This document shows positions 57,393-64,000 of a DNA stretch of 64,000 bases, one piece after another (the stretch's first letter is position 1; each line of letters begins with the position of its first letter). The DNA comes from Bifidobacterium miconis. GTDB taxonomy: Bacteria; Actinomycetota; Actinomycetes; Actinomycetales; Bifidobacteriaceae. The notes under the pieces were generated by a model. The model was not told the origin of the DNA. It did not search any database and saw only the letters and a program-made list of their open reading frames with translations. The position numbers and the translations under genes were made by a program. The DNA lies in assembly GCF_019331735.1 (NCBI RefSeq), contig NZ_JAHBBH010000007.1, positions 49,307 through 113,306 on the forward strand, read 5' to 3'.

Positions 57393-58270
57393 TATGCTGC
57401 CACCTCACCCTTCTTGCCGACGTACACCTGCAGCACGCCGATGACGGCGCAGATGATGAACAGGATCAGCGCCTCGGCCTGGCCGGTGCCGTAGTTCTTG
57501 TAGACAAATGCCTGGTTGTAGACGTGCATTGCGGCGAGCACCGACTGGTTGAACGGCTCGCCCTTGGTGAGGGAGAGGTTCAGGTCGTACACCATGAAGC
57601 AGCGGGTGGTGCTCAGGAAGATGCACTGCACGAAGGAGGAGCGCATGAGCGGGACGATGACGTGCCACATGGCCTGCGAGGAATTGCAGCCGTCGATCAT
57701 GGCGGCTTCCTTGAGGCTCTGGTCGACGCTCATGAAGCCCGCGACGTAGATCAGCATCATGTAGCCGGCGTACTGCCAGACCGACACGAGAATGAGGGCG
57801 AACATCGCGCCGGACGGGCTGCCGAGCAGCGAATCGGGCTTGGAGCCGGTAATCGCGTCACCGATGGCGACGAACGCGCGGTTGAAGACGAACTTCCAGA
57901 CGTAGCCGAGGACGATGCCGCCGATCAGGTTCGGGATGAAGAAGCCGGCGCGGAAGAAGTTCTGGCCCTTGATGCCGCTGGTCACCGCGTAGGCGAGCAG
58001 GAAGGCGACGATGTTGACAAGGATGACGGAAATGACCGAGTAGACGACGGTCCGCCCCAGTGCGGCCCAGTACGCGGCGTCGGTGAAAGCCTGCTGATAG
58101 TTGCTGAGTCCGACGAACGGCTTGGTGTTGGCGACGCCGTCCCAGCTGGTGAAGGTCAGGTAGATGCCATAGATGAACGGCAGCACGACGACGGCGCAGA
58201 AGAGGATTCCGGCCGGGCCTGCGAACATCAGGAACTGCCCTAACTTGTATGAAAACTTGCTCTGTTTCAT
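57392..58270 (-). CDS. Carbohydrate ABC importer permease, MalF type
   Basis: A 292-residue permease with six helices. The EAA motif is SLKEAAMIDGCNSSQAMWHV. YLTFTSWDGVANTKPFVGLS near the N terminus is characteristic for CUT1 MalF/LacF subunits. The MKQSK start at 58270 is chosen, with a weak GGA; an ATG five codons upstream is possible. A 15-base-pair hairpin separates it from the binding protein. Confidence 0.94.
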   Translation of the reverse strand: MKQSKFSYKLGQFLMFAGPAGILFCAVVVLPFIYGIYLTFTSWDGVANTKPFVGLSNYQQAFTDAAYWAALGRTVVYSVISVILVNIVAFLLAYAVTSGIKGQNFFRAGFFIPNLIGGIVLGYVWKFVFNRAFVAIGDAITGSKPDSLLGSPSGAMFALILVSVWQYAGYMMLIYVAGFMSVDQSLKEAAMIDGCNSSQAMWHVIVPLMRSSFVQCIFLSTTRCFMVYDLNLSLTKGEPFNQSVLAAMHVYNQAFVYKNYGTGQAEALILFIICAVIGVLQVYVGKKGEVAA

Positions 58271-58292
58271 AACAATTCCATTCATGTCCGGC

Positions 58293-58328
58293 GGTTGAAG
58301 GCACCGCTGCGGTGCGGTGCCTTCAACC
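58293..58328 (-). other. Hairpin between binding protein and permease genes
   Basis: GGTTGAAGGCACCGC pairs perfectly with GCGGTGCCTTCAACC around a six-base loop. Position and strength suit a stabilising stem that gives more binding protein than permease. Confidence 0.65.
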
Positions 58329-58370
58329 TGGGTTGACAATGATTATGGGTGTTTCCGGGAAGGAAACGGA

Positions 58371-59651
58371 TCAGGCAGTGGCGCCCGAGAGCTTCGCGGT
58401 CTTCCAGTAGGTCTGGATGTTCGTGGCGAGAGCGTCGCGATCCTCCTGGTCGGCGAGGTACTTCTGCATCTCGGCGCCGAGGACGGAGTAGTGATCATCG
58501 GGCAGGTGGCTGTAGTTCGGGATCAGCTTGCCTTCGTCGGCGTACTTCTTGACGGACTTGCTCAGCGGGTCCTGAACCTCAAGGGTGTTGGTCTTGAACG
58601 GGGAGACGAGCGAGCAGTCCTCGACGATGAACTTCTGGCCTTCCTTGTCGTTGGCGAGCCAGTTCAGGAAGTCCTTGGCGGCCTGGCGCTGGGCGTCGGT
58701 GGTCTGGTCGGAGGAATCGATGAACATGAACTTGGAGCCGCCGCCGACGAGCTTCTCGTTGGCGCCGTCGTCCATGTTCTGCGGAACCGGCATCATGCCC
58801 ATGTTCTCGGAGACGTCGTACTGGTTGAGCACGGACCAATCCCAGTTGCCGCCGAACATGAAGGCGATCTCGCCTTCAGCCAGCTTCTGCTCGGTCACCT
58901 CGCGCTCCGCGGAGACGGCGGAGGACTTGGCGTAGTTGTTGTCCTTGAGGACATCGAAGGTGTCCATCAGGGAGTTCCACTTCTCGTTGTTCTGCAGATC
59001 GGCGGTGCCCTTCAGCAGGGTGTCGACGAAGGCGTCGACGTCGGACTGCTCCTCATAGACCTGCGGCAGGTAGTGGCCGGCGAGGGACCAGTCTTCCTTG
59101 AGCACGCCGACCGGGGACTTCATGCCGCCGGCCTTGAGCTCCTTGATGATGCTCTTGAGGTCATCGGTGGTCTTGATGGTGGAGGGATCGAAGTCCTTGC
59201 CGGTGTACTTCTTGATGGCGTCGGCGTTGTAGATCAGGCCGCGGGCCTCGACGGTGGTCGGGAAGCCGTAGACCTTGCCGTCCACGGACAGCGCGTAGTC
59301 GGTGTCCTTGACCCAGTCCTCGTCGGACAGGTCGACGGCGTGCTCCTTGGCGAGGGAGTAGATGTCCTTGTCGTCCACCATGGAGATGGTGTACGGCTGC
59401 TTGGAAGCGTACTTGGTGGCGAGATGAGCGGCAACGGTGTCGTTGGAGTAGTAGACCTTGACGGTGACTCCCTTTTCCTTGGAGTACTGCTTGGCCATGT
59501 CCTCCATCTGATCCTCGATCTCAACCTTGGAGTTGAAGAGGGTGATGGTGGTGGCGTTGCTGTTGGTGCTGCTGCCACAGGCGCCCAGCATGCCGAGGGA
59601 CAGGACGGCGGCGGTAGCGGCGGCGCCGAGCTTCATCCACGAATGTGCCAT
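58371..59651 (-). CDS. Carbohydrate-binding lipoprotein, family 1
   Basis: A 426-residue extracytoplasmic receptor of a CUT1 sugar importer. Signal: KLGAAATAAVLSLGMLGACG, with lipobox GAC. Typical segments are TITLFNSKVEIEDQMEDMAK, GFPTTVEARGLIYNADAIKK and MFGGNWDWSVL. ATG 59651 follows GGAAAG. It is the first gene of the importer/GH172 operon, transcribed from the triple-operator promoter at 59772-59865. Sugar specificity is probably a fructo-oligosaccharide or related difructoside, deduced only from the neighbours. Confidence 0.93.
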   Translation of the reverse strand: MAHSWMKLGAAATAAVLSLGMLGACGSSTNSNATTITLFNSKVEIEDQMEDMAKQYSKEKGVTVKVYYSNDTVAAHLATKYASKQPYTISMVDDKDIYSLAKEHAVDLSDEDWVKDTDYALSVDGKVYGFPTTVEARGLIYNADAIKKYTGKDFDPSTIKTTDDLKSIIKELKAGGMKSPVGVLKEDWSLAGHYLPQVYEEQSDVDAFVDTLLKGTADLQNNEKWNSLMDTFDVLKDNNYAKSSAVSAEREVTEQKLAEGEIAFMFGGNWDWSVLNQYDVSENMGMMPVPQNMDDGANEKLVGGGSKFMFIDSSDQTTDAQRQAAKDFLNWLANDKEGQKFIVEDCSLVSPFKTNTLEVQDPLSKSVKKYADEGKLIPNYSHLPDDHYSVLGAEMQKYLADQEDRDALATNIQTYWKTAKLSGATA

Positions 59652-59771
59652 TATCTTTCCTTTCCTTCCACTGTTCGCGGCAACCCTGCTCGCGAAGGTG
59701 TTTTTTCGGGCAAAAGATCCCCCGGAGACCCTCCATGTGTTTCCGTTGAACCGTTTCCCCGTCCTCCCGAA

Positions 59772-59865
59772 TCGAACCGGTTCGAGAAGAACTGCGTCTA
59801 ATATAACGCCGTCGAACCGGTTCGTCAAACCATTGACGCCACGGCGTGTCGAACCGGTTCGACAC
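59772..59865 (-). promoter_or_regulatory. Promoter with three AACCGGTT-core operators
   Basis: On the minus strand a -35 TTGACG (59823-59828), a 17-base spacer and a -10 TATATT (59800-59805) form a good promoter for the importer operon. Operators TCGAACCGGTTCGA at 59772-59785 (near the start point), a 12-base core CGAACCGGTTCG at 59813-59824 within the spacer, and the perfect 20-base palindrome GTGTCGAACCGGTTCGACAC at 59846-59865 upstream lie about 35-40 bases apart. This fits tight LacI-family repression, possibly with looping. Confidence 0.8.
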
Positions 59866-59932
59866 CGTGTTCGACACGCCGTTCGATACCGGTGTGCTAC
59901 ACGCAAAACCGCACCATTCCAACAAAAATCCA

Positions 59933-60273
59933 GTGAACGTTCACAGTCGAGACTTTCCAACGAAAATCTACCATCGTCACGCCAGACTCCCCCGCCGTCG
60001 CGCCGCGCCGCAGCCGGTCGTCGTCATCGCGACACGCCGAAGGCATCCCGCGCCCCTCGCCCGCCGACCGCATCGGCCGCAACGAACGCACGGCGAATGC
60101 GCCGAACCCATCGGCACCGAATCCGGCACCGTCACCGGACCCGGCGCCCAACCCGGCGCCGGCCCCGTTCTCGCATCATCGCAACGCGCCCCCGTCATCG
60201 CAACGCGCCCGCCGCTCCCTTACGTACCATCCGGCAATTAGAATAGGACCATACGAACGTCAAACGATTGACG
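59933..60273. promoter_or_regulatory. Further palindromes upstream of the GH32 gene
   Basis: GTGAACGTTCAC (59933-59944) is a perfect palindrome, and CGTCAA-ACGA-TTGACG (60258-60273) a 6+4+6 inverted repeat. Both are LacI-type operator candidates for the divergent GH32 gene. Open frames in the 763-base region 59652-60414 look spurious; the last 100 bases carry repeated GCCGGCACA motifs. Confidence 0.5.
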
Positions 60274-60414
60274 AATCGTGCGGCAGCCAGTCGAACGCAT
60301 CGGCGCGGCACGGTCCGGAACAATCCGGCCAACCGGCGCAGCGTTGTGCCGACACAACACCGTGCCGGCACAACGCCAAGCCGGCACAGCGATCGCAAAG
60401 GAGAGATTGACCCC

Positions 60415-61815
60415 ATGAACAAGCTGTACTACCAGTTCCCCGGCACCTGGTTCGGCGACTGCATGCCGTTCGGCAAAGGCGACACCTATTTCCTGTTCCA
60501 CCAGCGCGACAACCGCAACCCCGGCCCGTTCGGCGAGCCGTTCGGCTGGGACCTAGCCACCACCAAGGACTTCGTAACCTACGAGGACCACGGCGTGGCC
60601 ATCCCCCGCGGCGACTACGACGCGCAGGACCAGTTCATCTTCGCCGGCTCCGTGTTCGAGGGCGAAGGCCGCTACCACATCTTCTACACCGGCTACAACC
60701 GCGACTACTCCGCACAGGGCAAGGCCGCGCAGGTGCTCCTGCACGCGGTGAGCGACGACCTGTACCACTGGGAGAAAACCGGCGACAAGGTCGAGCTGCC
60801 GCCGCAGCCCGGCTACGATCCGGACGAATGGCGCGACCCGTGGATCATCCGCGACGACGAGCACGACCGTTACGTGCTCGTGCTCGGCACGCGCAAGGCA
60901 GGCCCCAAGGAGGAGCAGACCGGCTGCACCGTCTGGTTCACGTCCACGGACCTCGAGCACTGGGAGTTCCAGGGCGACTTCTGGGCACCGAACATCTACA
61001 CCATGCACGAAATGCCCGACTTGTTCCGCATGGGCGACTGGTGGTACCACATCGTCACCGAGTACAGCGACAAGAAGAAGATGGTCTACCGCATGTCCCG
61101 CAGCCTCGAAGGCCCGTGGACCGCGCCAGCCGACGACGCGTTCGACGGCAGCGACTACTACGCCGGGCGCACGTTCGAGCTGAACGGCCACCGTATCCTG
61201 TTCGGCTGGGTCGGCACGCGCGAGGACAACGACGACCGCAAGAACTTCGAGTGGGCCGGCACGTTCGTGCCGCACGAGATCGTCCAGCACGAGGACGGCT
61301 CCCTCGGCGTCAAGACGCCGGACACGCTGTGGGCCGCGTTCGCCGACCGACAGCCGATCGACGACTGCACGCTGGCCGCGGACGGCCGCGAGGAGCGGAT
61401 CATCGCCACCGTCGACCCGTCCGTCGACGACGGGCGCCTGTTCTCGCTCGAGGCGGACGTGACGTTCACGGAGGGTACGCGCAATTTCGGTATCCGCTTC
61501 TATGAGAACGAAACCACCAAGGAGTCGTACCAGTTCCACTTCCCGGTGGCCGAAAACCGCTTCATCTCCGAAAAGAATCCGAACTACATCTGGTTCGCGT
61601 TCATGAACATTGGACTGGAGCGCCCGATCGCGCTCAATGCCGGCGAACCGTATCACCTGCGGCTCATCGTCGACGACACCGTCGCCACGCTGTACGTCAA
61701 CGACGTCGCGCTCAACACGCGCGTCTGCGAGCATCACGGCGACGCGATTGGCTTCTACGTCACCGACGGCTCGGCGACGCTGTCCAACGTCTCGCTCGCC
61801 GTCGGCCTGCGGTAG
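60415..61815 (+). CDS. GH32-family fructoside hydrolase
   Basis: A 466-residue intracellular enzyme with an N-terminal five-bladed propeller and C-terminal beta-sandwich. Catalytic candidates are Asp15 in FGDCMPFGKG (instead of the usual WMNDPNG), Asp141 in WRDPWI and Glu199 in EMPDLF (usual ECP). The altered first motif suggests a special subgroup rather than a plain beta-fructofuranosidase. ATG 60415 follows AAAGGAG at a somewhat long distance. It diverges from the GH172/importer operon and probably works with it on fructans or difructose anhydrides. Confidence 0.85.
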   Translation: MNKLYYQFPGTWFGDCMPFGKGDTYFLFHQRDNRNPGPFGEPFGWDLATTKDFVTYEDHGVAIPRGDYDAQDQFIFAGSVFEGEGRYHIFYTGYNRDYSAQGKAAQVLLHAVSDDLYHWEKTGDKVELPPQPGYDPDEWRDPWIIRDDEHDRYVLVLGTRKAGPKEEQTGCTVWFTSTDLEHWEFQGDFWAPNIYTMHEMPDLFRMGDWWYHIVTEYSDKKKMVYRMSRSLEGPWTAPADDAFDGSDYYAGRTFELNGHRILFGWVGTREDNDDRKNFEWAGTFVPHEIVQHEDGSLGVKTPDTLWAAFADRQPIDDCTLAADGREERIIATVDPSVDDGRLFSLEADVTFTEGTRNFGIRFYENETTKESYQFHFPVAENRFISEKNPNYIWFAFMNIGLERPIALNAGEPYHLRLIVDDTVATLYVNDVALNTRVCEHHGDAIGFYVTDGSATLSNVSLAVGLR

Positions 61816-61834
61816 ACGACAGCGACGGCCGACG

Positions 61835-61918
61835 GGCCACGGCAGACGGGCCACGGCAGACGGGCCACGGCAGACGACGATCCGGCGCGCGGCGGGAACG
61901 GGCGTTCCGCCGCGCGCC
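61835..61918. repeat. Three 14-base tandem repeats and a hairpin after GH32
   Basis: GGCCACGGCAGACG is repeated three times without change (61835-61876). It is followed by a GC-rich hairpin of 16 pairs with one bulged G (61884-61918), probably the GH32 terminator although without T tract. Confidence 0.7.
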
Positions 61919-61949
61919 GCACGTTCCCACCGCCCGCTACCATGGCCAC

Positions 61950-61971
61950 TTAGTTACCGATCGGATACTAA
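61950..61971. promoter_or_regulatory. LacI-type operator before the GH13 gene
   Basis: A 22-base near-palindrome (18 of 22 positions symmetric) with the halves TTAGT and ACTAA and centre CCGATCGG ends 22 bases before the GH13 ATG. It differs from the AACCGGTT sites, so another regulator may act here. Confidence 0.5.
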
Positions 61972-61993
61972 CTTCAGAGTACAGGAGATCATC

Positions 61994-63817
61994 ATGCGCC
62001 ACGAATGGCTCAAGGACGCCGTGTTCTACGAGGTCTACCCGCAGTCGTTCCAGGACTCGAACGCGGATGGCATCGGCGACTTCGCCGGCATCGTCAGCCG
62101 GCTCGACCATATCGCGAACCTCGGCTGCAACGCGATCTGGATCAACCCGTGCTTCGACTCGTCGTTCTACGACGCTGGCTACGACGTGCGCGACTACTAC
62201 AAAACGGCCGCACGCTACGGCAGCAACGACGATCTGCGCAACCTGTTCGACGAGGCGCACCGCCGCGGCATCCGCGTGCTGCTCGACCTCGTGCCCGGCC
62301 ACACGGCCATCGATAACCCGTGGTTCGCCGAATCGTGCAAGGACGAACGCAACGCGTGGACCGACCGGTACATCTGGCGCCCGCTGACGCAGGCGACCGA
62401 GCTCAACTCGCCGTACGAGTCCATCAAGGGCTTCATGGGCGGCATCGCGGAACGGCCCGACGCGGCCGCCGTCAACTGCTTCTCCACGCAGGTGTGCCTC
62501 AACTACGGCTTCGGCACCGTGACCGAAGACTGGCAGTTTGCCGCCGACTCGCCCGAAGCGGAAGGCGGAAGGCTGCTGCTCGAGGACATCATGGACTTCT
62601 GGCTCGGCCTCGGCTGCGACGGATTCCGCGTGGACATGGCCGCCAGCCTCGTCAAGGAGGACACCCCCGACCACCAGTGGACGTCGCTGCTGTGGCGCCG
62701 CATACGTGAGCATCTCGACCGGACGCATCCGGACGCGGTGCTCGTCTCCGAATGGGGCAATCCGCAGGAGGCGCTGCACGCCGGATTCGACATGGACTTC
62801 CTGCTGCATTTCGGCCCGTCGCACTATCTCGACCTGTTCCGCGAACATCCTTGGTTTTCCGCGGCTGCCGCGGCGGCCGGCACGGCGAATGTGCGCGCGT
62901 TCGTCGACACGTACCGCGCAATGGCCGACGACACGGCCGGCAAGGGGTACATCTGCATTCCGTCCGGCAACCATGACATGGTTCGCATGCGCGACACGCT
63001 CACGCCGGACGAGATGAAGCTCGCGTTCGCGTTCCTGATGACGATGCCCGGCTGCCCGTTCGTGTACTACGGCGACGAGATCGGCATGGCGTACGTGCAC
63101 GGCCTGCGTTCGAAGGAGGGCGGATACGAGCGCACCGGCGCGCGCACGCCGATGCAGTGGGACGATTCGACCAACGCCGGATTCTCCGCCGCCCGCCGCG
63201 GCGACCTGTACCTGCCGCTCGACGACGGCACCGGTCACGCCGATCTCGCCGACACCGGCACCCGCATCGCCGCGCGACTGCGCGACAGCGGTGCGGGCGC
63301 GGTTGCGTCCAAGAACGCGGGTTCAACCGCGGACGTGAGCACGGTTGGCGCGACCGTCGTACCATCCGGCACGGCTGCCACGACGGCCGCAACACGAGTC
63401 GGCGCCGCCGCGCGCCCGAACGTGGCCGCGCAGACCGGCGATCCGTCGTCGCTGTTGGAAACCGTGCGATCGCTGATCGCGCTGCGTCACGCGCACCCCG
63501 CGCTGCAGGCCGACGGCGACGTGCGCTTCCTGTACGCCGAAGACCACGCCTATCCGCTCGTCTACGAGCGCACGGCACAGGCCTCGGGCGACGCGAAGGC
63601 CGCCGGCAATCCGAACAGCGCCGCGGACGCCAACACCATCACGGCAGCCACCGGCGAACGCATCATCGTCGCGATCAACCCGTCCGGCACGGACGCGACC
63701 TGCCCGTTGAACGCCGCGCCAGGCACGGTTCTGCACGTCGTGGGCTCCTCCCCCGCCACGTGGTCCGACGGCGCCCTCACCGTCCCCGCCGGCTCCGCCA
63801 CGATGTTCGTGGCCTGA
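61994..63817 (+). CDS. GH13 alpha-glucosidase/glucoside hydrolase with linker insertion
   Basis: A 607-residue alpha-amylase-family enzyme, cytosolic. The barrel begins DAVFYEVYPQSFQDSNADGI. Catalytic residues are Asp214 in GFRVDMA, Glu253 in LVSEWGN and Asp328 in SGNHDMV. The size and small-loop pattern suggest an exo-acting alpha-glucosidase, oligo-1,6-glucosidase or sucrose-type hydrolase; the exact subfamily is uncertain. About 75 residues rich in Ala/Thr/Gly/Val interrupt the C-terminal part (about 415-490). AGGAG precedes the ATG. It could split glucose from sucrose-ended fructans. Confidence 0.87.
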   Translation: MRHEWLKDAVFYEVYPQSFQDSNADGIGDFAGIVSRLDHIANLGCNAIWINPCFDSSFYDAGYDVRDYYKTAARYGSNDDLRNLFDEAHRRGIRVLLDLVPGHTAIDNPWFAESCKDERNAWTDRYIWRPLTQATELNSPYESIKGFMGGIAERPDAAAVNCFSTQVCLNYGFGTVTEDWQFAADSPEAEGGRLLLEDIMDFWLGLGCDGFRVDMAASLVKEDTPDHQWTSLLWRRIREHLDRTHPDAVLVSEWGNPQEALHAGFDMDFLLHFGPSHYLDLFREHPWFSAAAAAAGTANVRAFVDTYRAMADDTAGKGYICIPSGNHDMVRMRDTLTPDEMKLAFAFLMTMPGCPFVYYGDEIGMAYVHGLRSKEGGYERTGARTPMQWDDSTNAGFSAARRGDLYLPLDDGTGHADLADTGTRIAARLRDSGAGAVASKNAGSTADVSTVGATVVPSGTAATTAATRVGAAARPNVAAQTGDPSSLLETVRSLIALRHAHPALQADGDVRFLYAEDHAYPLVYERTAQASGDAKAAGNPNSAADANTITAATGERIIVAINPSGTDATCPLNAAPGTVLHVVGSSPATWSDGALTVPAGSATMFVA

Positions 63818-63939
63818 CACAACGGGCCGCACATAGTCGACGCACGTTTCGGAATCGGCCTACGGCCGATGCAGTGTTATCAGCGGCGGCTGTACAGCCG
63901 CCGCGCCACCCTCCTGCACAACGGCATGGAAGCCACAGG

Positions 63940-63992
63940 AGCTCCCTCTGACGAGGGAGCTGTCACGGCGAACGCCGTGACTGAGGGAGAGA
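63940..63992 (+). repeat. Family A two-hairpin repeat, copy R6
   Basis: Stem 1 AGCTCCCTCTGACGAGGGAG(C), stem 2 GTCACGGCG-AA-CGCCGTGAC, end block TGAGGGAGAG. It lies downstream of the GH13 gene. The second stem has its own sequence, still perfectly paired. Confidence 0.8.
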
Positions 63993-64000
63993 CGCGGCGC

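Noticed and set aside
59846..60241. Overlapping open frames in the GH32 upstream region
   Set aside because: Arg/Pro/His-rich products, no ribosome sites, and they overlap operators and the promoter.

Overview
The window looks like a piece of a Bifidobacterium chromosome. The evidence is high G+C, an interconvertible set of carbohydrate-active enzymes, LacI-family regulators beside each sugar locus, two adjacent ilvC copies, and gene content typical of the genus (paired crcB, DUF4143 ATPases, coiled-coil FtsX permease). The species cannot be fixed from sequence alone. Two parS-like sites (4915-4930 and 40405-40420) suggest the region lies in the origin-proximal part of the chromosome. No rRNA, tRNA, CRISPR array, phage or intact insertion sequence was seen.

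Layout. 1-1408: end of a LuxR-type response regulator and its histidine kinase. 1531-4632 (minus): two fluoride channel subunits and purA. 5008-6132: apbE. 6384-11131 (minus): MarR regulator and a two-gene heterodimeric ABC exporter. 11700-11858: a small Cys/His protein. 12247-13374: aldo/keto reductase. 13403-15174: TPP riboswitch, terminator, thiS and thiG. 15505-24069: two amino-acid permeases flanking a MacB-like ABC ATPase plus a giant coiled-coil FtsX permease. 24373-25716: DUF4143 ATPase.

25795-41953 is a sugar locus: LacI regulator, GH2 beta-mannosidase, a five-gene Opp-type importer, a GH1 beta-glycosidase and two carbohydrate acetylesterases, interrupted by an AAA ATPase. I read it as a pathway that imports and intracellularly deacetylates and hydrolyses acetylated beta-manno/gluco-oligosaccharides; that substrate is inference. 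It is followed by a very long GH2 beta-galactosidase with a cysteine-rich insertion, two ilvC genes, an MHS-type transporter preceded by what looks like a complete Ile-codon transcription attenuator, and a second MFS transporter.

52867-63817 is a second sugar locus: LacI regulator, beta-lactamase-fold hydrolase, GH172 (DUF2961), a MalFG-type importer with its binding protein, a GH32 enzyme and a GH13 enzyme. The GH172/GH32 pairing points to fructan or difructose-anhydride metabolism. Its central divergent region carries three AACCGGTT-core operators placed on a recognisable promoter.

Non-coding structure is rich. One repeat family (five good copies, one degenerate) and another (three copies) keep hairpins while the stem sequence changes, and many gene ends carry long, nearly perfect hairpins. 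The most interesting single item is the predicted isoleucine attenuator at 50656-50831.
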